Positions 48,160 through 57,782 of a DNA stretch of 64,000 nt are shown piece after piece. The notes below the pieces were generated by a model, which was not told the origin of the DNA, ran no database searches, and saw only the letters and a program-made list of their open reading frames with translations. The number at the start of each line of letters is the position of its first letter. Position 1 is the first letter of the stretch. Origin of the DNA: Rhodovulum euryhalinum (GTDB lineage Bacteria > Pseudomonadota > Alphaproteobacteria > Rhodobacterales > Rhodobacteraceae). Location of the stretch: the NCBI RefSeq assembly GCF_004342445.1, contig NZ_SLWW01000007.1, positions 124,001 to 188,000 of the forward strand, given 5' to 3'. A program made the position numbers and the translations under genes.

Positions 48160-49380
48160 ATGAAGATCTCGGCACGCAACATCATCCTGGCCGGGCTGGG
48201 GGCGGCTCTGGCGGGCGGTCTGGGCTATACCGCGTTCCGCACCGACCCGGTGCCCGTCGACCTGCACACCGTGACCCGCGGCCCGATGCAGGTGACGGTG
48301 AACGCCGATGGCCAGACGCGGATCCGCGACATCTACGAGGTGGCCGCGCCGATCACCGGCACTGCGCGGCGCTCGCCCGTCGAGGTGGGCGATGCCGTGG
48401 TCCGGGGCGAGACCGTGGTCGCCATCGTCGAACCCGCCGCGCCCAGCCTGCTGGACAGCCGCGCGCGCGTGCAGGCCGAGGCCGCGGTGCGCGAGGCCGA
48501 GGCCGCCCGCGCCCAGACCGAAAGCCAGTTGCGCAAGGCCGACGAGGATCTCGCCTATGCCCAAAGCCAGTTCGAGCGCGCGCAGGCCCTGGTCGAGCGC
48601 GGCGTTGCCTCGTTCACCCGGCTGGAGGATGCGACCCAGCAACTGGCCATCGCCAAGGCCGCCCGCGACGCCGCGGCATCCGGGCTGCGGATGGCCGACA
48701 GTGCGCTGGAACGCGCCCGCGCCGCGCTGATCCCGCCCGAGGAGGACCGGGCGGGATCGTTCAACGGCGAATGTTGCATCCGGATTCACGCGCCCATCGA
48801 CGGCACGGTGCTGGAAATCGACGTGATCTCGGAACGCCCCGTCACCATCGGCACCCGGCTTCTGTCCATCGGCCGGCCCGACGACCTGGAGATCGTGGCC
48901 GACCTCTTGTCCTCGGACGCGGTGCGGCTGGAACCGGGCGACCTCGCGCTGGTCGAACGCTGGGGCGGCGAGACGGTGCTCGAGGCGCGGCTGCGCAAGA
49001 TCGAACCCGTCGCCCGCACCAAGGTCTCGGCGCTGGGGATCGAGGAACAGCGGGTAGACGCGCTGTTCGACATCCTGACCCCGCCCGAAGGCCGCCCGGG
49101 CCTTGGCGAAGGCTTCGCCGTGTTCCTGCGCATCGTCGAATGGCAGGCCCAGGACGCGCTTCAGGTGCCGCTTTCGGCGCTGTTCCGCCGCGATGGCGGC
49201 TGGGCGGTCTTCACGGTCGAGGATGGCACCGCCCGCCTTGTCCCCGTCCAGATCGGCCGCCGCGGCGAAAGCACGGCCGAGGTGCAGGAGGGCCTTGCCC
49301 CGGGCGCGCGCGTCATCACCCACCCCTCGGACGCGATCGGCGAGGGCAGCGCCGTGGTCGACCGCGCCACCCTGGAATGA
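48160..49380 (+). CDS. HlyD/RND-type periplasmic adaptor subunit
   Basis: This 406-residue membrane-fusion protein is anchored by an N-terminal hydrophobic segment (IILAGLGAALAGGLGYTAF). A lipoyl-like half (PITGTARRSPVEVGDAVVRGE), a coiled-coil hairpin (about residues 95-190, rich in E, A, Q and R) and the second lipoyl half (IHAPIDGTVLEIDV) follow. A beta-barrel and membrane-proximal domain complete it. It starts 4 bp after the permease stop. The outer-membrane channel is presumably encoded elsewhere. Confidence 0.92.
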   Translation: MKISARNIILAGLGAALAGGLGYTAFRTDPVPVDLHTVTRGPMQVTVNADGQTRIRDIYEVAAPITGTARRSPVEVGDAVVRGETVVAIVEPAAPSLLDSRARVQAEAAVREAEAARAQTESQLRKADEDLAYAQSQFERAQALVERGVASFTRLEDATQQLAIAKAARDAAASGLRMADSALERARAALIPPEEDRAGSFNGECCIRIHAPIDGTVLEIDVISERPVTIGTRLLSIGRPDDLEIVADLLSSDAVRLEPGDLALVERWGGETVLEARLRKIEPVARTKVSALGIEEQRVDALFDILTPPEGRPGLGEGFAVFLRIVEWQAQDALQVPLSALFRRDGGWAVFTVEDGTARLVPVQIGRRGESTAEVQEGLAPGARVITHPSDAIGEGSAVVDRATLE

Positions 49381-49527
49381 CCGCCAAGGCAGGTTGACGT
49401 AACGCGTGCATGACAGATCCGGGCGCCCCGTTGCCGCGCGGCCTTCGGTCCCGGAACGGCACTGTTCAAGATGTCACATCGCTCTGCTATAGCCACGCGC
49501 AGAGGTTGAAATGCCCCGAGGCCCCCG

Positions 49528-50277
49528 ATGAGTAGCCCCATGACGAACTGGCCCGCAGGCGGGGCCGACCCCCTGCTCGACGCGCTCCAGGCCGACCATC
49601 TGCCCGATCTTGGCCATGTCGACATGGCTGGCCTGCTCTGCGATCCGCGGCTCGGGCGGATGGCGCTGGTCTCGTCCTTCGGAGCGGAAAGCGCGGCGCT
49701 TCTGCATTATGTCACGCGGGTTCACCCCGATATCCCGGTGCTGTTCATCGAGACCGGGTGCCACTTTTCCGAGACGCTGGCCTATCGCGACCTGCTGGCC
49801 GGGCTTCTGGGGCTCAACCTCGTGAACCTGCGCCCGGTTCCCGGCCTGATCGCGCAAGAGGATCCGGACGGCACCCTGCACGCGCGCGACCCCAACATGT
49901 GCTGCATGCTGCGCAAGACCTTTCCGCTGGCCGACGCGCTGGAAGGCTTCGACACCTGGATTTCCGGGCGCAAGCGGTATCAGGGCCAGACCCGGGCCGC
50001 GCTGCCCGCGATCGAGCGGGACGGCAGCCACCTCAAGGTGAACCCGCTGGCGTTCTGGGACCAGGCCGATGTCGAGGCCTATTTTGCCGCCCATGACCTG
50101 CCCCGGCATCCGCTGGTGGATCGCGGCTACGCCTCGATCGGCTGCGCGCCCTGCACGCGGCCGGTGCGCGCGGGCGAGGATCTGCGTGCCGGGCGCTGGG
50201 CCGACAATCCCGACAAGACCGAATGTGGCATCCATCTTGGCCCCGATGGCCGCTTCGCCCGGCGCCGCCCGCACTAG
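49528..50277 (+). CDS. cysH: Phosphoadenylyl/adenylyl-sulfate reductase with 4Fe-4S cysteines
   Basis: This 249-residue assimilatory sulfate reductase has the PAPS-binding SSFGAESAALLH, the Cys125-Cys126 and Cys206-Cys209 pairs that bind a 4Fe-4S cluster in plant-type APS reductases, and the catalytic ECGIHLG near the C-terminus (Cys233). The cluster cysteines suggest it can use APS. It reduces activated sulfate to sulfite using thioredoxin. It stands alone, not with cysI or cysG, and supplies sulfide for enzymes such as MetY. Confidence 0.93.
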   Translation: MSSPMTNWPAGGADPLLDALQADHLPDLGHVDMAGLLCDPRLGRMALVSSFGAESAALLHYVTRVHPDIPVLFIETGCHFSETLAYRDLLAGLLGLNLVNLRPVPGLIAQEDPDGTLHARDPNMCCMLRKTFPLADALEGFDTWISGRKRYQGQTRAALPAIERDGSHLKVNPLAFWDQADVEAYFAAHDLPRHPLVDRGYASIGCAPCTRPVRAGEDLRAGRWADNPDKTECGIHLGPDGRFARRRPH

Positions 50278-50286
50278 GGCAGGGAT

Positions 50287-50979
50287 TTAGCCGCCCAGCA
50301 GTTCCTCGACCCAGGCGGGCACGATCTCCGAGGCCGGGCCGTGCCGGGCCTCGTCGAAATCGTTAACGGTTTCGGACGGTTCCAGGTTCAGCTCCAGCGT
50401 CCGTACCCCGGCCCGCGCCGCATCCTGCACGAAGGCCGCCGCCGGATAGACGCTGCCCGAGGTGCCGATCGCCACGAACAGATCGGCCGCGCGCAACACC
50501 TCCCAGATCTCGTCCATGTGATAGGGAAACTCGCCGAACCAGACGATGTCGGGCCGCGTCGCGGGGGCGCGGCAGGCGGGGCAGGGGTCATCGGGGCGCA
50601 TCACCATCGGCGCGGCCCAGGTCTCGCCGCAAGCGGCACAGCGGGCGCGGCCGACCTGGCCATGCATGTGCCAGACCGCCCGGCTGCCCGCGCGTTCGTG
50701 CAGGTCGTCGATGTTCTGGGTGACGATCCTGACCGCGCCCGGCATCGCCCGTTCCAGCCGTGCCAGCGCCGCGTGGGCCGCGTTCGGGATCGCCTCGGCG
50801 GCGTTCTTGCGGCGGGCATTGTAGAACTCGTGCACCAGCGCGGGATCGCGGGCGAACCCCTCGGGTGTGGCGACCTCGGACAGGTCATATCGTGTCCACA
50901 GCCCGCCCACGTCGCGGAACGTGCCCAGCCCGCTTTCCGCCGAAATACCCGCCCCGGTCAGAATCACGATCTTGGTCAT
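50287..50979 (-). CDS. cobB: NAD-dependent protein deacylase (sirtuin)
   Basis: This 230-residue class III sirtuin has the NAD motif LTGAGISAESGLGTFRD, VTQNIDDLHERAG, catalytic His in WHMHGQ, and a zinc ribbon (RCAACGE, then CPACRAP). Arg and Tyr near residues 55-60 (EFYNARRKN) fit the desuccinylase/deacetylase CobB branch. The start is set by GGAGGT 7 bp upstream of the ATG at 50979. It is divergent from the tyrosine phosphatase gene and convergent with cysH. Confidence 0.94.
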   Translation of the reverse strand: MTKIVILTGAGISAESGLGTFRDVGGLWTRYDLSEVATPEGFARDPALVHEFYNARRKNAAEAIPNAAHAALARLERAMPGAVRIVTQNIDDLHERAGSRAVWHMHGQVGRARCAACGETWAAPMVMRPDDPCPACRAPATRPDIVWFGEFPYHMDEIWEVLRAADLFVAIGTSGSVYPAAAFVQDAARAGVRTLELNLEPSETVNDFDEARHGPASEIVPAWVEELLGG

Positions 50980-51021
50980 CGCCGCCACCTCCGCTATCAG
51001 CTTGCCTCAAAGGAGACGCCC

Positions 51022-51474
51022 ATGACCACCCGCATCCTGTTTGTGTGCCTCGGCAACATCTGCCGCTCGCCGACCGCCCATGGCGTGTTCGAAAGGATGG
51101 CCGCCGAGGCCGGGCTTGCCGTCGAGGTGGACAGCGCGGGCACCGGCGGCTGGCATGTGGGCAATCCGCCCGACCCCCGCACGATCCGCGCCGCGGCCAT
51201 CCGCGGCTACGATCTGGGCGGCTTGCGCGCCCGGCAGGTTCACCGGCGGGACTTCTCGGAGTTCGACTTGATCCTCGCCATGGACCGCGCCAACCTGGCC
51301 GAGCTTCGGCGGTTGCAGCCAGAGGGAAACGAGACGCCCCTGCGGCTGTTTCTCGACTATGCCGACAGCCCGCGCGACGAAGTACCTGATCCCTATTACG
51401 ACGGCGGGTTCGACCTTGTGCTCGACCTTGTCGAGGATGCCGCGCGCGGCCTGATCCGGGAACTGTCGCGCTAG
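51022..51474 (+). CDS. Low-molecular-weight protein tyrosine phosphatase
   Basis: This 150-residue cytoplasmic phosphatase has the P-loop CLGNICRS, with nucleophile Cys9 and Arg15, and the general-acid motif DPYYDGG. The length is right for the family. An AAAGGAG ribosome site lies before the ATG. In bacteria such enzymes often regulate polysaccharide export kinases, but no tyrosine kinase is nearby, and the housekeeping (eukaryote-like) subgroup is equally likely. Confidence 0.94.
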   Translation: MTTRILFVCLGNICRSPTAHGVFERMAAEAGLAVEVDSAGTGGWHVGNPPDPRTIRAAAIRGYDLGGLRARQVHRRDFSEFDLILAMDRANLAELRRLQPEGNETPLRLFLDYADSPRDEVPDPYYDGGFDLVLDLVEDAARGLIRELSR

Positions 51475-51487
51475 GTGCCGCGCCGGG

Positions 51488-51793
51488 TCAGCTGCAGAAC
51501 GCCTCGGCCGTGGCGCCGAACCGGCGGTAGCGTTCCCAGAACGCCGCGTCCCGGCGCCGGTCCGACTGGCGTACCTCCTGCGCCTCGTGCGGGTCGCGGA
51601 AGAAGCGCGCCGCCTGCTTCTGGTCGCCCCGGGTCAGCGTCAGGTCGGCCGCGTTCTGGATGCACCCGCACAGCCCCCGCGACGCCCCCGGCCGGTCCGA
51701 TCGCAGGCAGGCCGACTCGATCGGCCCCGCATGCGCCTCGATCACGGGAACGGAAAACACGGCCAGCGCGGCCGCGAACGCGAATGTCTTCAT
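51488..51793 (-). CDS. Small secreted hypothetical protein
   Basis: This 101-residue protein has a signal peptide cleaved after about residue 22 (AAALAVFSVPVIEAHA). The mature part has cysteines in SACLRSDRPGASRGLCGCIQNAADLTLT and at the end (AEAFCS), so probably two disulfides. Similar proteins are widespread in Rhodobacteraceae without known function. It converges with the phosphatase gene. Confidence 0.75.
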   Translation of the reverse strand: MKTFAFAAALAVFSVPVIEAHAGPIESACLRSDRPGASRGLCGCIQNAADLTLTRGDQKQAARFFRDPHEAQEVRQSDRRRDAAFWERYRRFGATAEAFCS

Positions 51794-51939
51794 CTGTCTG
51801 CCTCGAAACGTTGCCCCATGGCCGGCCCCCAGGATCTGGCGCCCTGCCGCCGGGCCGAACTGCCTAGCAGTATGCCGGAAAATCCCGGAAAATCAATACG
51901 CCTGACGCGACCGGTCCGGGTCGCATCAGGCGGGCCCCC

Positions 51940-52587
51940 TCAGGTGGTCCTGACCACCAGCAGCGTGATCGCCGCAAAGAACAGCATCGTGGCCACCAGC
52001 ACGAACACATGCCAGATCGTGTTGTGATAGGGCAGCCGGTCCCACAGGTAGAACACCATCCCCACCGTATACAGAACGCCGCCTGCCACGATCAGCGCCA
52101 GCACCACGGGCGGCAGTTGGGAGAACAGGCTCCAGCCCGCGATCGCGCCGGCCCAGCCCATCGCCGTGTAAAGCGCCAGGTTGACCGACCGGAACCGATA
52201 GGGCGCCAGCACGCGCAGCCCGGTGCCCGCCATCGCCGCGGCCCAGAGCCCGGCCACCAGCCCCGCCCCGTGCCCCCCCGAGAGCAGCGAGAACGGCGTG
52301 TAGGTGCCCGCGATCTTCCAGTAGATCGCCGAATGGTCCAACCGGCGCAGGATCGGCGTCCAGTCCGGGTGCTGCACCATGTGATAGAGCGCCGAGAACC
52401 CGATCATCGCGAACAGCGCCGCGCCGTAGACCGTGATCCCCAGGATCGCCGCGCTGTCGCCGCGAAACGTGACCGCCAGCACGATCAGTACGGGCACGCC
52501 CACCGCGACGGCGGCCAGCCCGGTCAGATGGACCACCGCATCCGACAGCCGTTCGGCACGGGAATAGGGCGGATAGCGTTCACTCAT
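51940..52587 (-). CDS. Hemolysin III / PAQR family membrane protein
   Basis: This 215-residue, seven-span membrane protein has the family motifs SALYHMVQHP, RRLDHSAIYWKIAGTYTPFSL and the C-terminal HNTIWHVFVL. The conserved Ser, Asp and His residues probably bind zinc, as in adiponectin receptors and YqfA. Despite the name, a hemolytic role is not implied; bacterial members affect membrane homeostasis. It is monocistronic, with a low-complexity upstream region of over 500 bp. Confidence 0.92.
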   Translation of the reverse strand: MSERYPPYSRAERLSDAVVHLTGLAAVAVGVPVLIVLAVTFRGDSAAILGITVYGAALFAMIGFSALYHMVQHPDWTPILRRLDHSAIYWKIAGTYTPFSLLSGGHGAGLVAGLWAAAMAGTGLRVLAPYRFRSVNLALYTAMGWAGAIAGWSLFSQLPPVVLALIVAGGVLYTVGMVFYLWDRLPYHNTIWHVFVLVATMLFFAAITLLVVRTT

Positions 52588-53173
52588 GACTCACCCCCAA
52601 GAAACAATATTACCCAAGTAATGCCCTGAGCGTAACATGCTTGCGCGACTGCGTCAAAGGCGCGCAGTCTGTCAGATTGTATATGGGATTGCTGCGGCGG
52701 GGTTTCAGCCCCCCGACCCATTCCTGACCCGTGCGCCAAGCCCGGGCGCGGTCATCTGCGCGAGACTGGCAGGGAGCAGAACGCTCAAAGCCAGGCTTTG
52801 GCCGCCTCGATCACGCGTGTGATCTTGTCGGGAGCGGGACAAGCTAGCCGCCGAGGGGTGAAATACTCCATTTGATCGTAGTATCGACGGCAAGGTCCGC
52901 CTTCGCCGGGATGCCGCCCGGAGCCACTACCCCATTGTTTGCTTGTCCTTCCATCCGGCCACTTCGGTCTTCTTCCGGGAACTGCAATGTTCAGTGTTCA
53001 CTAACAGCTGTTCAAGGTCGAACCGCGCCCGGATGTCCCCGATCACCCGCGCGAGATGCTTGGCCCATCTCGGCTGACCCCATATCTAGGGGGCCAAAAG
53101 GCCACTACCCAAATCCTTGAGGCTCCCCTATAGTCACTGTGGATAAGTGTTCGGCACCACCGAGGGAGAGGCC
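52588..53173. other. Gene-free 586-bp region upstream of nrdR
   Basis: No supportable gene. The open frames here are short, lack ribosome sites and have no recognisable protein pattern. Composition is more AT-rich than the surroundings in places (for example around 52861-52885, which has a weak ATACT/AGTAT inverted repeat). It must contain the promoters of the hemolysin III gene (minus) and of nrdR-ribD (plus). It could be the residue of a lost gene. Confidence 0.45.
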
Positions 53174-53641
53174 ATGCGCTGCCCGTTCTGCGGAAATATC
53201 GATACCCAGGTAAAGGATTCGCGGCCCGCCGAGGATCACGTCGCGATCCGGCGCCGCCGCTTCTGCCCGGCCTGTGGCGGGCGGTTCACCACCTATGAAA
53301 GGGTGCAGTTGCGCGACCTGGTGGTGATCAAGTCGAACGGGCGGCGCGAGGATTTCGACCGCGACAAGCTGGAACGCTCGATCCGCATCGCGTTGCAGAA
53401 ACGCCCGGTCGATCCCGAGCGGATGGACCAGATGGTGTCGGGCATCGTGCGGCGGTTGGAAAGCATGGGCGAGACCGACATCCCCTCCAAGACGATCGGC
53501 GAGATCGTGATGGAGGCGCTGGCCCGGATCGACACCGTGGCCTATGTGCGTTTCGCCAGCGTCTACAAGAACTTCCAGGCGGCGGATGATTTCGACAAGT
53601 TCGTGAGCGAACTTCGCCCCGGCGCCGCGGCCGAGGAGTGA
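53174..53641 (+). CDS. nrdR: Transcriptional repressor NrdR
   Basis: This 155-residue repressor of ribonucleotide reductase genes starts at MRCPFCGN, behind GGGAGAGG. The zinc ribbon (CPFC, then CPAC) and ATP-cone ([16 protein letters not shown]) give nucleotide-responsive DNA binding. It is co-transcribed with ribD: its TGA overlaps the ribD GTG by 4 bp. The nrdR-ribD linkage is typical of alphaproteobacteria. Confidence 0.97.
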   Translation: MRCPFCGNIDTQVKDSRPAEDHVAIRRRRFCPACGGRFTTYERVQLRDLVVIKSNGRREDFDRDKLERSIRIALQKRPVDPERMDQMVSGIVRRLESMGETDIPSKTIGEIVMEALARIDTVAYVRFASVYKNFQAADDFDKFVSELRPGAAAEE

Positions 53642-54738
53642 GCGCAGGGGACGACGCCCGCTTCATGGCCCTCGCGCTGTCGCTTGGCGCGCGGGGTCTG
53701 GGGCGGGTCTGGCCGAACCCCGCGGTGGGCTGCGTGATCGTCCAGGCGGGCCGGATCGTCGGGCGGGGCTGGACCGCGCCGGGCGGGCGGCCGCATGCCG
53801 AGCCGCAGGCGCTGGCCCAGGCGGGGGAGGCGGGACGCGGCGCGACCGCCTATGTCAGCCTTGAGCCCTGTTCCCATCACGGCATCACGCCCCCCTGCGC
53901 CGAGGCGCTGGCCGCTGCGGGTGTCGCCCGCGTCGTCACGGCGCTGGAGGATCCCGATCCGCGGGTGGCGGGGCGCGGCCACGCGATGCTGCGCGCCGCC
54001 GGTATCGAGGTCACGACCGGCGTTCTGGCCGAGTCGGCGTGGCGTGCCCACCGGGGGTTCCTGTTGAACCGTACCAAGGGACGGCCCGCGGTGACGCTGA
54101 AGCTGGCGAGTTCCTTCGATGGCCGGATCGCCACGGCCACGGGCGAGAGCCGGTGGATCACCGGTCCCGAGGCCCGGCACATCGTCCACGCGATGCGGGC
54201 CCGCCACGACGCCGTGATGGTCGGCGGCGGCACGGCCCGCGCCGACGATCCGGACCTGACCGTCCGGGGCATGGGCGCGACGCACCAACCCGTGCGCGTG
54301 GTCTGTTCGCGCCGGCTTGACCTGCCGCGCGATGGCCGCCTCGCCGTGACGGCGCGCGCGGTGCCGGTCTGGCTGTGCCACGGGCCGGACGCCGATCCCG
54401 GCCGCCGCGCCGCGTGGAACGGGCTTGGCGCGCGGACGATCGAGGTGGCGGTTGGCCCGGGTGGACAGCTCGATCCGGGTTCGATCCTGCAGGCGCTGGG
54501 CGCGGCGGGGCTGACCAGGGTCTTCTGCGAGGGGGGCGGCAGTCTTGCTGCCTCGCTCCTGTCGGCGGGGCTGGTGGATGAGCTTGTCGGCTTCACCGCC
54601 GGGCTGGCGCTGGGGGCCGAGGGACGGCCCGCGTTGGGCGTTCTCGGCCTGGACCGGCTGGCAGAGGCGCCGCGTTTCCGCCTGATCGAGACCGGTGCGG
54701 TGGGCAACGACGTCCTGCACCGCTGGGAAAGGGCCTGA
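53638..54738 (+). CDS. ribD: Bifunctional riboflavin deaminase/reductase RibD
   Basis: This 366-residue enzyme has an N-terminal deaminase domain with zinc motif HAEPQAL and [11 protein letters not shown] (residues about 55-85). The C-terminal reductase domain (from [12 protein letters not shown]) has [15 protein letters not shown] and [12 protein letters not shown]. It catalyses the second and third steps of riboflavin synthesis. Its GTG start lies within the nrdR stop. The other rib genes resume about 5.7 kb further on, after aqpZ and the capsule genes. Confidence 0.95.
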   Translation: MSAGDDARFMALALSLGARGLGRVWPNPAVGCVIVQAGRIVGRGWTAPGGRPHAEPQALAQAGEAGRGATAYVSLEPCSHHGITPPCAEALAAAGVARVVTALEDPDPRVAGRGHAMLRAAGIEVTTGVLAESAWRAHRGFLLNRTKGRPAVTLKLASSFDGRIATATGESRWITGPEARHIVHAMRARHDAVMVGGGTARADDPDLTVRGMGATHQPVRVVCSRRLDLPRDGRLAVTARAVPVWLCHGPDADPGRRAAWNGLGARTIEVAVGPGGQLDPGSILQALGAAGLTRVFCEGGGSLAASLLSAGLVDELVGFTAGLALGAEGRPALGVLGLDRLAEAPRFRLIETGAVGNDVLHRWERA

Positions 54739-54980
54739 GCGGCGTCACCCATTTTGGGTCGGGCGTGGCAAGATTCCCGTGGCCTTTGCATCAAACCGAG
54801 GCGATATCTTCTCTTGTTTCGATAGCCGGATGGCGGAATGGCCCGCGGGAATTTCCCCGCCAGGACTACCACGGCGCGATCGGGGCGAATGTGCAGGTAT
54901 TGGTTAAGGAGCCGCCCTTGGGCGGCAGTGTTCATCCGGTTCAAGACAACCCGTTTCAACAACGCTCCAAAGGGTGCGAC

Positions 54981-55688
54981 ATGATCAAGAAACTCTCGGC
55001 CGAATTCTTCGGCACGTTCTGGCTCGTCTTCGGGGGCTGCGGCAGTGCGGTGCTGGCGGCCGGTTTCCCGGAACTCGGGATCGGCTTTGTCGGCGTCTCG
55101 ATCGCCTTCGGCCTGACCGTGCTGACCATGGCCTATGCCGTCGGCCACATCTCGGGCGGCCATTTCAATCCGGCGGTTTCGCTTGGCCTCGCGTTTGGCG
55201 GCCGCTTCGGCTGGGGCGAGCTGTTGCCCTATTGGGCGGCGCAGGTGATCGGCGGTTTCGCGGCGGCGCTGATCCTGTTTCTCATCGCGTCGGGCGTGGT
55301 CCCGGTCGAGGGTGCCCCGGCGTGGAGCCCGGGCGGTTTCGCCTCGAACGGCTATGGCGATCTGTCGCCCGGCGGCTATGGCATGCTCGCGGCGCTTCTG
55401 GTCGAGATCGTGCTGACCGCGGCCTTCCTCATCATCATCCTTGGGTCCACCTCGGCCCGCGCCCCGGCCGGGTTCGCACCGATCGCGATCGGGCTTGGGC
55501 TGACGCTGATCCACCTTGTCTCGATCCCTGTCACCAACACCTCGGTCAACCCGGCGCGATCGACGGCGGTGGCGGTCTTTGCCGAGACCGGCGCGGTGGG
55601 CCAGCTCTGGCTGTTCTGGGTCGCGCCGCTGATCGGGGCTGCCATCGGTGCGCTGATCTGGAAGGCCCTCCTGTCCGACGAGGGCTGA
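54981..55688 (+). CDS. aqpZ: Aquaporin Z
   Basis: This 235-residue, six-span major intrinsic protein has NPA boxes HFNPAVS (Asn63) and VNPARS near residue 190, the N-terminal [17 protein letters not shown] of AqpZ, and the [14 protein letters not shown] region with the Arg of the water-selectivity filter. It is a water channel in the inner membrane. The 242-bp upstream region has no other gene and no recognisable riboswitch. Confidence 0.96.
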   Translation: MIKKLSAEFFGTFWLVFGGCGSAVLAAGFPELGIGFVGVSIAFGLTVLTMAYAVGHISGGHFNPAVSLGLAFGGRFGWGELLPYWAAQVIGGFAAALILFLIASGVVPVEGAPAWSPGGFASNGYGDLSPGGYGMLAALLVEIVLTAAFLIIILGSTSARAPAGFAPIAIGLGLTLIHLVSIPVTNTSVNPARSTAVAVFAETGAVGQLWLFWVAPLIGAAIGALIWKALLSDEG

Positions 55689-55701
55689 GCGGTCAAATCC
55701 G

Positions 55702-55729
55702 GCCCCCGGCCCGGCACCGGGCCGGGGGC
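55702..55729. terminator. GC hairpin between convergent aqpZ and kpsC
   Basis: A 13-bp perfect repeat GCCCCCGGCCCGG (55702-55714) / CCGGGCCGGGGGC (55717-55729) separated by 2 bp, ending on the last base of the kpsC stop. There is no T-run. It is probably a shared transcription end. Confidence 0.6.
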
Positions 55730-57774
55730 TACCGCCAGAGCCAGGCGTAGGCGGCAAGCGCCCCCTGCATACGAGACAACATCCTCAGCCCGGGGCCGGG
55801 GCGGGGCAGCCGGCCCATGGCCAGCCGTTCGGCCACCACCTCGGCCGGGCAGGGGCGGCCGGTCAGCGGGTCGCGGTAGCGCGGATAGTCGATCAGGACC
55901 GCGTGGGCGAGCGCAACGATGTCCGGCTGCGCCGCGCGGCGGGCGGGCACCGGTCCCAGATCGCGGGTCAGTCCCCAACCGGCGTAGAACGGCACGCCGA
56001 GGCAGGTCACCGGCAATCCCCGGATCAGCGCCTCGAACCCAAGCCCCGAGGACAGCGTCCAGACCTCGTCCACGGCGGCCAGCAGGTCGGCCACGCCCGC
56101 CGTGCCGAGGACAAGATCGGCATCGGCCCGCGCAGCGCCGTCGTCCAGCGCGCCGGGACGCAGGCCTGCCTCGACATCGGGATGCGGCTTGTAAAGGATC
56201 ACCGCGTCCGGGTTCTCGGCGCGCGTGCGCTCCAGAAGTTCGGAGTTGGTGCGCGCCCCTGGGCAGCCGAGGCGCACCGAGGCATCGTCCTCGACCTGTC
56301 CAGCCACCAGGATGCGGCGCCCGGGCGGCAGGGCGGGCAGGGATGCCCCGCCGAGGTTGTATTTCGTGACACCGCTGCGGGTCAGTGTCGCGATCAGCCG
56401 CTCGGACCGGGCCCGCGCCACCGGGTCGAGGGTGCAGGCGGCCGCCACCAGCCGTTCCAGCCGGCTTTCGCGCGTCGGGTCGTAATGGATGCCGAGATCG
56501 TCCAGCACCAGCGACAGGGGCGGCACCAGCGCCGCGCCGAGACCCCGCGAGCGCAGGAACCCGTCTTCGACCCGCACCGTGCCCGGGCGTGCGTCCGTGG
56601 CCTGCGTCGCCCAGACCATTGGCCTGCGTCCCGCAGCCTTGGCCCGCTTTTCTGCCGATGTCGCATCGGGGGCGAAACGCACCGCGCGGACCCCGCCGAA
56701 AAAGCGTTGCACCGTGCCGCGCTTCCACGCCCGCATGCCGCCCGCGACCCAGCCCCGCCGGTCCTCGCGCCAGGCCCGCGTCTCGGCCTCCAGCGCGGCG
56801 AGCGCGTCCTCGAAGTCGCACAGCCGGTCGCGGAAGGGGTCGTACCAGGTTGGCGCGAGGATGAGCGCGGCGGCGGCGAGTTGCGCGCGGGTCAGCCGTC
56901 GTTCGCGGCGGGCGACGGGGCGCTCGTCCTCCGTCAGCCCCCATCCCGCATAGAAGGGCTGGCCGAAGACGCGGGGGCGATGGCCCGCAAGGATCGCCTC
57001 GAACCCCATCTGCGACGAGACGGTATAGACCGCGACCGCACCCTCCAGCAATGCCCATGGCGACACCAGATCGGCCAGGAAACGGACGCGGCCTCCCGCC
57101 TGATCGGGGGTGAAATGGCCCGGGCGCAGCGCCGCCGCCGTCTCGGGATGGGTCTTGACGATGACCGGCGTGCCAGGGTTCTCGATCTGCGCCACTGCCA
57201 GCATCTCGCGGAAGGTGGCGGCATCCGCCCCGCTGGCCGTCACCGAGGCGTCGCCAAGCGTCTGGTCGATCACCAGCGCATAGCCCGGCTCTGGCACCGG
57301 CAGGTCCGGGTCGACCCCGGTGTATTTCGTCAGGTGGCCCATCCGCAGCCGCCCGATTGCCGCCCGAGCCCGGGTCAGCAAGGCCGTGTCGTCAAGCGGA
57401 TGCGTGGCAAGCATGTGTTCGAGATCGGACGGTGCCGCGGAATCGAAATGCACGCCGCGCCGGTCCAGCAGTAGCCCGAGGGGGGCGCCTGCCCCCTGCG
57501 CCCGTCCGGGCAGGACCGAACGCAGGAACGCATCCTCCACCCTGAGAAGACCCGCTCCCCGCGCCGCGGCCACGCGCAAGCCCCGCCCGGCGGTCGGCCG
57601 CGCGCCCCAGACCGCCACGAGATCCTCCGGCCCCGGCAGGCCCAGATGGATGCTGTAGCCCGCCAGCGCAAGAATCCGCCGGATCCGGGTCTGCGTCAGG
57701 AATCCGCTGTTGTAGATGAAAAGCCGCCGGGAGGTTTCCCCCCCGGCGGCGGTTCCGTGCCTTTCCGGGGCCAT
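55729..57774 (-). CDS. kpsC: Capsule polysaccharide export/Kdo-linker protein KpsC
   Basis: This 681-residue cytoplasmic protein is made of two related halves, the duplicated KpsC design. Each half repeats VEDGFLRS/VEDAFLRS, LGIHYDP/GVHFDS, LTKYTG/VTKYNL, KTHPE/KPHPDV and GVPFYAGWGLT/GQPFYAGWGLT. KpsC enzymes are beta-Kdo transferases that build the lipid-bound Kdo linker on which group 2 capsule is assembled. I start at MAPERHGTAAGG, 8 bp after the upstream stop. It lies in an operon with the Wza-like lipoprotein gene. Confidence 0.93.
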   Translation of the reverse strand: MAPERHGTAAGGETSRRLFIYNSGFLTQTRIRRILALAGYSIHLGLPGPEDLVAVWGARPTAGRGLRVAAARGAGLLRVEDAFLRSVLPGRAQGAGAPLGLLLDRRGVHFDSAAPSDLEHMLATHPLDDTALLTRARAAIGRLRMGHLTKYTGVDPDLPVPEPGYALVIDQTLGDASVTASGADAATFREMLAVAQIENPGTPVIVKTHPETAAALRPGHFTPDQAGGRVRFLADLVSPWALLEGAVAVYTVSSQMGFEAILAGHRPRVFGQPFYAGWGLTEDERPVARRERRLTRAQLAAAALILAPTWYDPFRDRLCDFEDALAALEAETRAWREDRRGWVAGGMRAWKRGTVQRFFGGVRAVRFAPDATSAEKRAKAAGRRPMVWATQATDARPGTVRVEDGFLRSRGLGAALVPPLSLVLDDLGIHYDPTRESRLERLVAAACTLDPVARARSERLIATLTRSGVTKYNLGGASLPALPPGRRILVAGQVEDDASVRLGCPGARTNSELLERTRAENPDAVILYKPHPDVEAGLRPGALDDGAARADADLVLGTAGVADLLAAVDEVWTLSSGLGFEALIRGLPVTCLGVPFYAGWGLTRDLGPVPARRAAQPDIVALAHAVLIDYPRYRDPLTGRPCPAEVVAERLAMGRLPRPGPGLRMLSRMQGALAAYAWLWR

Positions 57775-57782
57775 CGTCCGGG

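Noticed and set aside
53098-53173. NrdR box autoregulating nrdR
   Set aside because: No sequence close to the ACACWATATATWGTGT consensus could be found near the promoter.
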